64,000 nt of DNA from Amycolatopsis sp. MtRt-6 (GTDB lineage: Bacteria > Actinomycetota > Actinomycetes > Mycobacteriales > Pseudonocardiaceae). The notes under the pieces are model-generated. The model did not search any database and had not been told where the DNA came from. It was given only the letters and a program-made list of their open reading frames with translations. This document shows, one piece after another, positions 8,905 to 17,461 of the stretch; position 1 is the first letter of the stretch, and each line of letters begins with the position of its first letter. The DNA is taken from the NCBI RefSeq assembly GCF_017308975.1, contig NZ_JADWPD010000009.1, forward strand, positions 177,093 through 241,092. The letters are read 5' to 3'. A program made the position numbers and the translations under genes.

Positions 8905-9827
8905 CGCGCACCCGCTTCCTGGAGGCCGAGCTCCGTCTCGCCGCCGGTCTCCGCGCGCCGGACCAGCGTCATGTAGGTGTCCTCCAGCGACGCCCGGCGG
9001 ACCTCGAGGTCCGCGACGGCCTCGCCGTGCTGCTTGAACAGGTCGTACACGTACTTCGTCGCTTCGGTCGTGGAGTGGACGAAGCGCTGCCCGCCGACGC
9101 TCCAGCGGACTTCGGCCTCGCCGGAGATCTGCCGGCTGAGCTGGTCGGCCGAGCCGTCGGCGATGATCCGGCCGCCGTTGAGGATGAGGATCCGGTCGGC
9201 CAGCTTCTCGGCCTCGTCGAGGTCGTGCGTGGTCAGCAGGATCGTGGTGTCGAGCTCGTCGGACAGGCGGTGCACCAGGTCGTGGAACTCGCGCCGGGCC
9301 TCGGGGTCGAAGCCCGCGGTCGGCTCGTCGAGGAACAGCAGCTCGGGCCGCCCGACGATGCCGATGGCGACGTCGAGCCGCCGCCGCTGGCCGCCGGAGA
9401 GCTGCTTGAGCTTCTTGTGCGCGTGCTCGGTGAGCCCGACCGTGGCGATCAGCTCGTCGGCGTCCCACGGCCGCGGGTGCGCGGCCGTCGAGTACGGCAC
9501 GTAGTACCGGCCGAGGTGCGCGAGAAGCTCGCGGACGTGCCACTTCCCGTGGTCGCGCCACGACTGGAGCACGACCCCCAGCCGCGCCCGCCAGTCTTCG
9601 CCGCCGTGCGCGGGATCGGCGCCCAGCACGCTCACCTCGCCCGCCGACCGCATGCGGAAGCCCTCGAGGATCTCGATCGTCGTGGTCTTGCCCGCGCCGT
9701 TCGGCCCGAGCAGGCCGACGACCTCGCCCCGGAACGCCTCGAAGTCGACGCCGTGGAGCACGTCGTTCGTGCCGTACCGCATCCGCAGCCCCCGCACGCG
9801 GACGACGGGATCGGCTGGATCTCTCAT
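8901..9827 (-). CDS. ABC transporter ATP-binding protein
   Basis: 308 aa in one nucleotide-binding domain: Walker A GPNGAGKTT (about residue 38-46), signature LSGGQRRR, Walker B LLFLDEPTAGFD and switch His in LLTTHDLDEA. The C-terminal extension of about 80 residues is typical of ABC-2 (DrrA-like) exporters. The ATG at 9827 was taken; an in-frame ATG five codons upstream (9842) is possible. It is the first gene of a three-gene operon with the permease and an XRE regulator, and a perfect dyad lies in its promoter. Confidence 0.92.
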   Translation of the reverse strand: MRDPADPVVRVRGLRMRYGTNDVLHGVDFEAFRGEVVGLLGPNGAGKTTTIEILEGFRMRSAGEVSVLGADPAHGGEDWRARLGVVLQSWRDHGKWHVRELLAHLGRYYVPYSTAAHPRPWDADELIATVGLTEHAHKKLKQLSGGQRRRLDVAIGIVGRPELLFLDEPTAGFDPEARREFHDLVHRLSDELDTTILLTTHDLDEAEKLADRILILNGGRIIADGSADQLSRQISGEAEVRWSVGGQRFVHSTTEATKYVYDLFKQHGEAVADLEVRRASLEDTYMTLVRRAETGGETELGLQEAGAR

Positions 9828-9854
9828 CGCGATCACCCCCATCTGAATGATGCG

Positions 9855-9884
9855 ATCGAATGTAGCACACCTACTACATTCGAT
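9855..9884. promoter_or_regulatory. Operator palindrome over two divergent -10 boxes
   Basis: ATCGAATGTAG (9855-9865) and CTACATTCGAT (9874-9884) are perfect 11-bp inverted arms with an 8-bp spacer. Each arm contains TACATT read outward, so both divergent promoters appear to have their -10 hexamer inside the same dyad. A protein bound here would block the exporter operon and the DUF6191-like gene together. The XRE protein at 7810 is the likeliest binder. Confidence 0.7.
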
Positions 9885-9936
9885 GAGAGTTCTACTGCCC
9901 CGGGAACTTGACCCACGGTCACCCGGTTCGCCGGGC

Positions 9937-10251
9937 ATGGGAACTTGGCTGGGGCTCGCCCTTCCGGGCGGCGTCGTGATCCTGCTGGTCATGGCCGCGA
10001 TCGAACTGCGGCCGCGCAAGAACGGCTCGCGCTTCAAGGCGCGGCTGTCCGCCACGTACATCGAAGAGACGACCGCGTTCCTGTACGGGACCAAGCGACG
10101 TGAGCTGGAACACCGGGAAACGATGTCGATGCTCGTCGAGCAGGACGCCGAAGGCGCACCACCCTGGCGTGACGTGGACCTGGACGCCGGAACCGCCCGG
10201 ATCCGGCCGCGTTCGGACCCGCCGGGGCCGGAGAACCGCCAGCTACAGTGA
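9937..10251 (+). CDS. DUF6191-like small membrane protein
   Basis: About 104 aa: one N-terminal membrane helix (about residues 3-22, LGLALPGGVVILLVMAAIE), then a basic stretch and a soluble tail with APPWRDVDLDAGTARIR. This matches my memory of the actinobacterial DUF6191 group. Upstream ATGs at 9847 and 9883 lie in or before the promoter dyad, so 9937 is preferred, although its ribosome-binding site is weak. Function is unknown. It shares its regulatory region with the ABC exporter. Confidence 0.6.
   Translation: MGTWLGLALPGGVVILLVMAAIELRPRKNGSRFKARLSATYIEETTAFLYGTKRRELEHRETMSMLVEQDAEGAPPWRDVDLDAGTARIRPRSDPPGPENRQLQ
10244..10249 (+). promoter_or_regulatory. -10 box (TACAGT) of cobG, leaderless
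   Basis: TACAGT ends 6 nt before the cobG ATG, which places transcription initiation at the start codon. No riboswitch can therefore precede cobG. Confidence 0.55.
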
Positions 10252-10255
10252 CCTC

Positions 10256-11329
10256 ATGCCGACCCCAGCACGTGTGCGAGCCGACGCGTGCCCCGGTGTT
10301 TTCGCACCCCACGAAGCCGCCGACGGTCCGTTGGCCCGCGTGCGGCTGCCCGGCGGCACGATTTCCGCAGTACAGCTGCGAGCCTTGGCGGACGCGGCCG
10401 AAGCGTGCGGCGACGGCGACCTCCACCTCACCTCGCGCGGCAACGTCCAGCTGCGCGGCGTCACCCGGCCCGGCTTGGCGGCCCGGCTGACCGACGCCGG
10501 GCTCCTGCCTTCGCCGTCGCACGAACGCGTCCGCAACGTGCTCGCGTCGCCGTTGAGCGGGCTGCGCGGCGGCCTCGCCGACGTCCGCGGCTTGGCGGCC
10601 GCGCTGGATGTCGCGCTGTGTTCGACGCCGGAGCTGGCGGACCTGCCCGGGCGGTTCCTCTTCGCCTTCGACGACGGACGCTCCGACGTCGCCGGCGAAG
10701 GCGCCGACGTCTGCTGGCGCGCCACCGGTTCGGCCGAGGGCACGCTGCTGCTCGCGGGCGGCGACACCGGACGGCGGGTGGCCCGCGCCGGCGCCGTCGC
10801 AGCGCTCCTCGAAGTCGCGCTGGAGTTCGGCCGGGTGCGGGGGTCCGCCTGGCGCGTCGCCGAGCTTGACGACCCGGCCTGGCGCGGGACGCCGGTGCCG
10901 CCGGCCTCGGCCGAGGTCCCGGCCGGGCTGATCGAACGGGACGGCGGCTTCGCGGCCGGTGTCGTGCCGCGCTTCGGGCACCTGTCCGCGGCCCAGGCGC
11001 GGGCGCTGGCGGAGTTCGGCCCGGCGCTGGTGACGCCGTGGAAGTCCGTGGTGCTGCCCGACGTGCCTCCGGATGTCTTCGCGCGGCTGGGTTTCGGTGC
11101 CGTCGCCTGGGGGACCACCGCGTGCATCGGCCGTCCCGGCTGCGCGAAGTCGCGCGCCGACGTCCGGGCCGACGCGGTGTTCCGGCCCGGCCTGCGCGCG
11201 CACTTCTCGGGCTGCGAACGGCGGTGCGGGAAGCCGTCGCAGTCCCATGTGGACGTTGTCGCCGAAGCGGGGGGCTACCGCATCGACGGCCGCTGGGTGC
11301 CGCTCGACGAGATGGAAGGGAACCTGTGA
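10256..11329 (+). CDS. cobG: Precorrin-3B synthase CobG
   Basis: 357 aa of the nitrite/sulfite-reductase-like family. CobG uses O2, a [4Fe-4S] cluster and siroheme-type chemistry to hydroxylate precorrin-3A at C20, so its presence marks the aerobic pathway. LTSRGNVQLRG (about residue 60) is the family's first repeat signature. Cluster ligands are visible in CIGRPGC and SGCERRCGK (about residues 285-335). It is somewhat short for the family but has both halves. It is the first gene of cobG-cobH-cobIJ; its TGA overlaps the cobH GTG. Confidence 0.93.
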   Translation: MPTPARVRADACPGVFAPHEAADGPLARVRLPGGTISAVQLRALADAAEACGDGDLHLTSRGNVQLRGVTRPGLAARLTDAGLLPSPSHERVRNVLASPLSGLRGGLADVRGLAAALDVALCSTPELADLPGRFLFAFDDGRSDVAGEGADVCWRATGSAEGTLLLAGGDTGRRVARAGAVAALLEVALEFGRVRGSAWRVAELDDPAWRGTPVPPASAEVPAGLIERDGGFAAGVVPRFGHLSAAQARALAEFGPALVTPWKSVVLPDVPPDVFARLGFGAVAWGTTACIGRPGCAKSRADVRADAVFRPGLRAHFSGCERRCGKPSQSHVDVVAEAGGYRIDGRWVPLDEMEGNL

Positions 11330-11949
11330 TCGACTACCTGCGGGACGGTGCCGAGATCTACCGGCACTCGTTCGCCACGATCCGCGAGGAGGCGGACCTG
11401 GCGATCCTGCCCGACGACGTGGCCGGGCTGGCGGTCCGGATGATCCACGCCTGCGGCATGGTCGATCTGGTCGACGACCTGCGCTACACGCTCGACGTCG
11501 TCGAGTCCGGCCGCGCCGCGCTCGAAGCCGGCGCGCCGATCCTGTGCGACGCGCAGATGATCGCCAGCGGCGTCACCCGGCGCCGGCTGCCCGCGGCCAA
11601 CGAGGTGCTCTGCACGCTGTCGGACCCCGGCGTGCCCGGGCTCGCCGAGCGGATGGGCACCACGCGCTCGGCGGCGGCGCTGGAACTGTGGCGCGACAAG
11701 CTGCCCGGCTCGGTGGTGGCGATCGGCAACGCGCCGACGGCGTTGTTCCGCCTGCTGGAGATCCTCGACGAAGGCGTCGGCGCGCCCGCGGCGATCATCG
11801 GCGTCCCGGTCGGGTTCGTCGGCGCGGTGGAGTCCAAAGTGGAGCTGGCCAAGCGGGCCCCGGCACCGTACCTGGTGGTGCACGGACGGCGCGGCGGCAG
11901 CGCGATGGCCGTCGCGGCGATCAACGCACTCGCGAGCGCCGAAGAATGA
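11326..11949 (+). CDS. cobH: Precorrin-8X methylmutase CobH
   Basis: 207 aa. It moves the methyl group from C11 to C12 of precorrin-8X to give hydrogenobyrinic acid. The family blocks IRACG-like MIHACGMVDL (catalytic His), CDAQMIASGVTRRRLP and GVPVGFVGAVESK are all present. The GTG start overlaps cobG by 4 bp, and the stop overlaps the cobIJ ATG by 4 bp, so the three proteins are made from one coupled message. Confidence 0.96.
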   Translation: MIDYLRDGAEIYRHSFATIREEADLAILPDDVAGLAVRMIHACGMVDLVDDLRYTLDVVESGRAALEAGAPILCDAQMIASGVTRRRLPAANEVLCTLSDPGVPGLAERMGTTRSAAALELWRDKLPGSVVAIGNAPTALFRLLEILDEGVGAPAAIIGVPVGFVGAVESKVELAKRAPAPYLVVHGRRGGSAMAVAAINALASAEE

Positions 11950-13433
11950 CGGGCACGCTGTACGGCGTCGGGCTCGGCCCCGGCGACCCGGAACTGATGA
12001 CGGTCAAGGCGGCGCGCCTCATCTCGGAAGCGTCGGTGATCGCGTACCACTGCGCGCGCCACGGCCGCAGCATCGCGCGGTCGGTCGCCGAGCCGTACCT
12101 GCGCGAGGGGCAGTTCGAGGAGAAGCTCGTCTACCCGGTCACGACGGAGACGACCGACCACCCGGGCGGGTACGAAGGCGCGATCGCCGACTTCTACGAG
12201 CTGTGTGCGAAGCGGCTGGCCGAGCACCTCGACGCGGGCCGCGACGTGGTGCTGCTCTGCGAAGGCGACCCGTTCTTCTACGGCTCGTACATGTACATGC
12301 ACGAACGGCTTTCCGGCCGCTTCGAGGCGGTGGTCGTCCCGGGCGTGACGTCGGTGAGCGCGGCGTCGTCGGTGATCGGCCGCCCGCTGGTGCAGCGCGA
12401 CGAGGTGCTGACGGTGCTCCCGGGCACGCTGCCGGCCCCGGAGCTGGCCCGTCGCCTCGCGGACACCGACGCGGCGGCGGTGCTGAAGCTGGGCCGGACG
12501 TTCTCGTCCGTGCGGGAGGCCTTCGCGGAGGCGGGCAAGCTCGACGACGCCGTCTACGTCGAGCGCGCGACGTGGGGGCAGCAGCGGATCGAGCCGCTGG
12601 CTTCGGTGGACCCCTCGACGGTGCCGTACTTCTCGCTGGCGTTGCTGCCCTCGCCGGCTTATGCGTCCCGGGTTTCTCCCGTGGCTCCCGTTCCTTCGCC
12701 TTCTTCGGCCGGCGAAGTCGTCGTCGTGGGTCTCGGCCCGGCGGGCCCGGAGTGGCTGACGCCCGAGGCCGCCGCGGAACTTGCGGCCGTCGAGCACATC
12801 GTCGGGTACGGGCCGTATGTGGCGCGGGTGCCGCAGAAGGCGGGCCAGCAGCGGCACGCGTCGGGCAACCGGGTCGAGGCGGATCGCGCGCGCGAGGCGT
12901 TGTCCCTGGCTGCTGCCGGCTCGCGGGTCGCCGTGGTGTCCTCGGGCGACCCGGGGGTGTTCGCGATGGCGTCGGCGGTGCTGGAGCAGGTGGCGGAGGG
13001 CCACGGCGCGGGGGTCCGCGTCCGGATCGTCCCGGGCGTGACGGCGGCCCAGGCGGCGGCGTCCCGCGTCGGCGCGCCGCTGGGCCACGACTACTGCGTG
13101 CTCTCGCTGTCGGACCGGTTGAAGCCGTGGGAGATCATCGAGAAGCGTCTCGACGCGGCGGGCGCGGCGGACCTGGTGCTGGCGCTGTACAACCCGGCGT
13201 CCCGGACCCGGACGACCCAGCTGGCCGACGCGCGTGCCGTGCTCCTCCGCCATCGCGCTCCGGAGACGCCGGTCGTGGTCGCGCGGGACGTCGGCGGGGC
13301 CGAGGAGGACATCCGGATCACCACGCTGGGCGACCTGGATCCGTCCACAGTGGACATGCGCTGCCTGCTGATCGTGGGGTCCAGCCGCACCCGGGTGGAC
13401 GGCGGTGTCGTCTGGACCCCTCGCAGCTACTAG
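11946..13433 (+). CDS. cobIJ: Fused precorrin-2 C20- and precorrin-3B C17-methyltransferase CobIJ
   Basis: 495 aa made of two tetrapyrrole methylases. Residues about 1-245 are CobI (YGVGLGPGDPELMT, then GDPFFYG), methylating precorrin-2 at C20. A Pro/Ser/Ala-rich linker follows. Residues about 258-495 are CobJ (VVGLGPAGPEWLT, then SGDPGVFAMAS and ALYNPASRTR), which methylates C17 and contracts the ring. Such fusions are known in actinobacteria, mycobacteria included. It ends on a CTAG shared with the convergent DUF4097 gene, with no terminator between them. Confidence 0.95.
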   Translation: MTGTLYGVGLGPGDPELMTVKAARLISEASVIAYHCARHGRSIARSVAEPYLREGQFEEKLVYPVTTETTDHPGGYEGAIADFYELCAKRLAEHLDAGRDVVLLCEGDPFFYGSYMYMHERLSGRFEAVVVPGVTSVSAASSVIGRPLVQRDEVLTVLPGTLPAPELARRLADTDAAAVLKLGRTFSSVREAFAEAGKLDDAVYVERATWGQQRIEPLASVDPSTVPYFSLALLPSPAYASRVSPVAPVPSPSSAGEVVVVGLGPAGPEWLTPEAAAELAAVEHIVGYGPYVARVPQKAGQQRHASGNRVEADRAREALSLAAAGSRVAVVSSGDPGVFAMASAVLEQVAEGHGAGVRVRIVPGVTAAQAAASRVGAPLGHDYCVLSLSDRLKPWEIIEKRLDAAGAADLVLALYNPASRTRTTQLADARAVLLRHRAPETPVVVARDVGGAEEDIRITTLGDLDPSTVDMRCLLIVGSSRTRVDGGVVWTPRSY

Positions 13434-14260
13434 CGGAGGGAATCCCCCGCGGGGTGGACGACGATGTCGTCGAGCCGCGTGCGGGCGTGGATCTCGACCT
13501 GGCCGCCGGGCGTGGCCGGCAGCGAGTTGCGGACCGAGCCCTTGGTGCTCTCGGCGTCCACCGAGGCGCTGACGCCCGCGCCGACGCCGACGTCGATGCC
13601 GCCGGCGGCGTTGGCCAGCTCCACCCGGCCGCCGGTGACCCGGCCGATCCGGATGGGGCAGTGGCCGGCACTGGCGACGACGTCGCCGTCGGCGCGTTCG
13701 ACGTCGAAGCGGCCGCTCGCGCTGCCGAACCGGACGTCGGATCGGGCGTGGCCGATCCGGACCCGCCCGATCGAGCCCTCGTACCCGAGGACGCCTTCGA
13801 TCTCGCCGATCCGCAGCCCGGCGGCGCCGCCCTCGATGCCGGCGGCCCCGGCGACGTGCCCGACCTCGACGTCACCGGCCGCCAGGTTCGCCCGCAGCCC
13901 GGCGACGCGGTCGAGCCGGACCTGCCCCGAGGCCAGGTTGAGTTCGCAGTCGCCGAGCGGGCCGTCGGCGTGCACGTCGGTCCACGCCGTGTTCAGGACC
14001 AGCCCGGACCCGGCCGGCAGTTCGACCGTGACGGCGACGGACCCGGTCTTGGCTCCCGACTTCGTCGTCTTGATCGACAGCGCGCCGTCGGTGAACTCGA
14101 CCTTGGTCTGCTCGGCGACCTTCACGTCCGTCTTGTTCGCGGGGTCGACGGGCTCGACCCGCACAACCGTGTCCGTGCGCTCGCTCGCGGCGACGCGGAT
14201 GCGGGCGCCCGCGGTGGTCATCGTGGCGGTGATCGGCTTCGGAGTGGCGAAGGTGTTCAT
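13430..14260 (-). CDS. DUF4097-family protein
   Basis: 276 aa with no signal peptide. After a short N-terminus, the protein is a series of short beta-repeats (GDVEVGHVAG, GSIGRVRIGH, GRFDVERADGDV and similar). This is the DUF4097 right-handed beta-helix-like fold often annotated as adhesin-like, although it appears cytoplasmic here. AAGGGG lies just before the ATG. Function is not known. A long hairpin separates it from the arabinosyltransferase gene upstream on the same strand. Confidence 0.8.
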   Translation of the reverse strand: MNTFATPKPITATMTTAGARIRVAASERTDTVVRVEPVDPANKTDVKVAEQTKVEFTDGALSIKTTKSGAKTGSVAVTVELPAGSGLVLNTAWTDVHADGPLGDCELNLASGQVRLDRVAGLRANLAAGDVEVGHVAGAAGIEGGAAGLRIGEIEGVLGYEGSIGRVRIGHARSDVRFGSASGRFDVERADGDVVASAGHCPIRIGRVTGGRVELANAAGGIDVGVGAGVSASVDAESTKGSVRNSLPATPGGQVEIHARTRLDDIVVHPAGDSLR

Positions 14261-14275
14261 GGTGTTTCCCCTTGC

Positions 14276-14325
14276 TGTGTGCCGGTGGCGGTGATGGGTT
14301 CACCATCGCCGCCCCGCCGGACACA
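14276..14325 (-). terminator. Hairpin downstream of the arabinosyltransferase gene
   Basis: GGCGGTGATGG and CCATCGCCGCC pair around a 5-nt loop (one G-T pair). An outer TGTGT-CCGG / CCGG-ACACA extension is interrupted by small bulges. It sits 25 nt after the upstream gene's stop and just before the DUF4097 ribosome-binding site, so it probably separates the two genes. Confidence 0.6.
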
Positions 14326-14350
14326 CAGCTGACACCGGCCTGACACGGTG

Positions 14351-17300
14351 CTACCGCGTCGGGTCCTTGCCGTTCGGCTGGCGCGGCCCCGGGCCCGGTG
14401 ACCACCAGCCCGGCACGGTCTTCTCCCCGCGGATCACCGTCGGGGCGATGCCCTCGGTGAACGGCTCGATCTGCAGCAGCTGGCCCCAGGACTGGCTCGG
14501 CTGGCCGATCAGGTAGCTCGGGACCTCCGGCTCCTCGGCCAGCTCCTCCAGCCAGCCGATCGGGCCGCCGTTCGTCGAGGACGCCCACTGGGCCTCGTCC
14601 GCCAGGCCGCCCGCCGTGATGCGGTAGTCCGGGACCTGCGAGATCCCGTCGTGCGACGTCACCGGCTGGACGCACGGGTACACGAACGACGCCGGCCAGT
14701 CCACGTACACCGGCTTCGAGCCGATGCGGTCCGTCAGCGTCGTGAACGTCGGGACGCGCGGGGCCGACGCCGCGATCCAGCCGTCCTCCGTCAGGTCGTT
14801 GTCGACGATGTTGACGCGGACCGCGTTCGTCTCCGGCGGCAGGTCGCGCAGGTTGATGCGCGTGTCGTTCCAGCCGTTGGTGCCCGCGCCCGGCGGCAGC
14901 ATGAACTGGCTGCGCAGCACCTTCACGCCGTCCGGGGTGTTGACGCCGTAGTCGAGGCTGACCGACGTCGGACGGCGGGCCGCACCCGCCGTCGCCACCA
15001 CGATCTGGCCGTCCGCCGGCTTCTCCGTCAGGGCGTACCAGTCGCTGCGCAGCCGCCCGGCGCGCGTCTCCGGGTCGAGGAAGCTCGACCACATCGGCAC
15101 CTTGTCCGGGGTGAACCCGTGCGGCGGCTCGGCCAGGGGGTCCTTGTCGTCGACCGGGCGGGTGTGGAAGCCGGTCTGGACGCGGCCGTTGTCCTGGTCG
15201 GGGTTCGGCAGCGGCGACTCGGGCTCCTTGGGCTTCTCCGCGACGGTCCGCTGCTCGGCCTGCGGGTGCAGGATGCTCGTCGCCGCGTCGCGCTCGACCA
15301 TCACGTGGTCGGCGAGGTTGCAGCTCTTGCCGAACAGGTGCCCGACGTTCGCCGCGCCCAGGCTGTAGCTGCCGGACTGGTTGTGGATCGCCCACGCCAT
15401 CGTGACGAACTCGCCCGCCGCCACCAGGCCGCAGACCACCACCAGCGACAGCGACCCGAGCCGCAGCGCCCGCAGCCGGCCTTCCTGCGGCTGGGCTGCC
15501 AGGCCGGGCCGGTGCGCGCGGACGTTCTCGACGAACGCGTAGATCCCGGCGATCGCGGCCGCCGCCAGCAGGATCGTCGACAGCGGGATGCCGCCGACCG
15601 ACGGCGCCACGTTCGTCCACTGGACGCCGAGGCGCGAGACGAACCAGTAGGTGTTCGGGCCGGTCGCGGCGAGCGCGGCGACCACCAGCAGGGCCGCGAG
15701 GAACGCCGCGCGGTTGCGTTGGGAGCGCAGCACGGTCGAACTGGTGGCGAGCGCGGCCAGTGCGGCCATCGACGCGCCGACCGCGGCGAAGGCGCCGAAG
15801 TGGTGCGTCCACTTCGTCGGCGTCAGGGCCAGGAGCAGGAAGAACAGCGCCGTCGTGCCGATCAGGCGGCGCGCCGGGCCGAGCGACGCGCCGGGGATGC
15901 GGCCGCGGCGCAGCAGCACCACCAGGCAGGTGGCCGTGCACAGCACGACCAGCAGCACCGGGAAGCGGCGCGGCGCCGAGCCGTCCGGCAGGCTTTCGAA
16001 CAGCAGCTGGTAGCGCGCGAGCTCCTGGAACCACGACAGGTTCGGGCCGACCTGGGTGCGGATCCGGGTCGCCTCCTGGACGGTCGCGAACGTCTGGTCG
16101 GCGAACACCACGACCAGCACCAGCAGCCCGGCCGCGGCGACCGGCGCGAGCACCGGCAGCCAGCCGTTCTCGTTGGCGCGCTGGCGCACCAGCTTGAACA
16201 GCGGACGCGCGGCGACCAGGAACGGCGCCACCGCGATCAGCCCGGTCGGCGTCGCGGCCAGGGTGAACCCGGCCGCGGTCAGGCCGAGGCACAGCGGCAG
16301 CAGCCGGCGCGTCACCAGCGCGCGCTCGACGGCGCAGATCGCCAGCAGCGAGCCGAGCGCGGCCACCGGTTCCGGCCGGACGCCGTTGTTGTAGGGCATC
16401 CACCAGATCAGGAACACCGTCGCGGCGGCCCAGCTGGCCGGGCGGCTGGTGCGGATCTGGGTACCCAGCCGCGGCATCACCTCGCGGCTGATCAGCAGCC
16501 AGCTGAGCACGCCGAGCAGGAACGACGGCAGCCGGATCCACGGCGGCACCGTGCTGACGTGCGTCATCAGCTCGAACACGTGGTAGAACCAGCCGAACGG
16601 CGCCTCCGCGACGCCGAACCAGCGGTGGTAGTTCGTCAGGTAGCCGGTCGCCTCGGTGACGCGGGCCATCGTGAGGATGTAGCCGTCGTCCGAGGTCACC
16701 GGGCCGATGAAGACCCACGCGCCGAGCGCGGCGATCACCGTGACGTCCCGCAGCGTCAGCCGCCACCAGCCGATCGGGGCCCAGCGCGGGGCGCGGCGCG
16801 CGAAGCCGGAGTCGCGGCGCCAGACCGCGATCAGGCAGCCGATCAGCGACAGCACGGCGAGCACGCCGACGACGATCTTCAGCGCGGTCGGCGACGTCTG
16901 GTACCGCGTGTCCGGCACGACCGAGACGTGCAGGCCGGCGATCGGGTCCCGGCTCGAGTTGATCGACGAGTAGATGCCGACCAGGCGCGGGCGGACGTCC
17001 CCGCCGGCGTGGAAGATGGGCGTCCCGGCCACGGCCAGGGTCATCTGCGTCGCGTCGACGTCCAGCTCGACGTCGCACTTCTCGGCCGGCAGCGGCTGCT
17101 GGGCGATCTGCTGGCCCTGGCTGGACGCGAACAGCACACCGTTGTCGATGCGCAGCTGCAGGCCGACGCCCTTGCCGGCGTTCGGGTCGGTGCGGCCGTC
17201 CGGCACGGTGGCGAACAGCAGGCCCGGACCGTTCGTGCGGGCGTCGACCGAGCGGATGGTCGCGCACGGCACCTCGGCCCGCAGGTCCTGGGCCCAGTAC

Positions 17301-17443
17301 CCGGTCAAGGGCGCGTTGACGGAGCGGGTGTCGCTGCCGGTCGGCCAGACGACCTCCGCCGTGTCCTGCACCACCGGCAGGAAGGGGAAAGCCAGCGCGC
17401 ACAAGGCCGAGAGCAGCCCCAGCGCTACGGCAATCAGACGCAT
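14351..17443 (-). CDS. Emb-type arabinosyltransferase (cell-wall arabinan synthesis)
   Basis: 1030 aa. A first helix and an extracellular N-terminal domain with DVELDVDATQM and GIYSSINSSRD are followed by about a dozen membrane helices. The GT-C acidic motif VTSDDGYILTMAR lies near residue 250, and a periplasmic C-terminal carbohydrate-binding region follows. EmbA/B/C enzymes use decaprenylphosphoryl-arabinose to build arabinogalactan or lipoarabinomannan. Pseudonocardiaceae carry arabinogalactan without mycolates, so one copy here fits. It starts 18 nt after bluB but has its own -10 box. Confidence 0.9.
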   Translation of the reverse strand: MRLIAVALGLLSALCALAFPFLPVVQDTAEVVWPTGSDTRSVNAPLTGYWAQDLRAEVPCATIRSVDARTNGPGLLFATVPDGRTDPNAGKGVGLQLRIDNGVLFASSQGQQIAQQPLPAEKCDVELDVDATQMTLAVAGTPIFHAGGDVRPRLVGIYSSINSSRDPIAGLHVSVVPDTRYQTSPTALKIVVGVLAVLSLIGCLIAVWRRDSGFARRAPRWAPIGWWRLTLRDVTVIAALGAWVFIGPVTSDDGYILTMARVTEATGYLTNYHRWFGVAEAPFGWFYHVFELMTHVSTVPPWIRLPSFLLGVLSWLLISREVMPRLGTQIRTSRPASWAAATVFLIWWMPYNNGVRPEPVAALGSLLAICAVERALVTRRLLPLCLGLTAAGFTLAATPTGLIAVAPFLVAARPLFKLVRQRANENGWLPVLAPVAAAGLLVLVVVFADQTFATVQEATRIRTQVGPNLSWFQELARYQLLFESLPDGSAPRRFPVLLVVLCTATCLVVLLRRGRIPGASLGPARRLIGTTALFFLLLALTPTKWTHHFGAFAAVGASMAALAALATSSTVLRSQRNRAAFLAALLVVAALAATGPNTYWFVSRLGVQWTNVAPSVGGIPLSTILLAAAAIAGIYAFVENVRAHRPGLAAQPQEGRLRALRLGSLSLVVVCGLVAAGEFVTMAWAIHNQSGSYSLGAANVGHLFGKSCNLADHVMVERDAATSILHPQAEQRTVAEKPKEPESPLPNPDQDNGRVQTGFHTRPVDDKDPLAEPPHGFTPDKVPMWSSFLDPETRAGRLRSDWYALTEKPADGQIVVATAGAARRPTSVSLDYGVNTPDGVKVLRSQFMLPPGAGTNGWNDTRINLRDLPPETNAVRVNIVDNDLTEDGWIAASAPRVPTFTTLTDRIGSKPVYVDWPASFVYPCVQPVTSHDGISQVPDYRITAGGLADEAQWASSTNGGPIGWLEELAEEPEVPSYLIGQPSQSWGQLLQIEPFTEGIAPTVIRGEKTVPGWWSPGPGPRQPNGKDPTR

Positions 17444-17450
17444 CGGCGCA

Positions 17451-17456
17451 ACGCTA
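17451..17456 (-). promoter_or_regulatory. -10 box (TAGCGT) of the arabinosyltransferase gene
   Basis: On the minus strand TAGCGT lies 7 nt before the ATG at 17443, so a leaderless start is likely. This promoter separates the gene from the bluB operon immediately upstream. Confidence 0.5.
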
Positions 17457-17461
17457 ACGGG

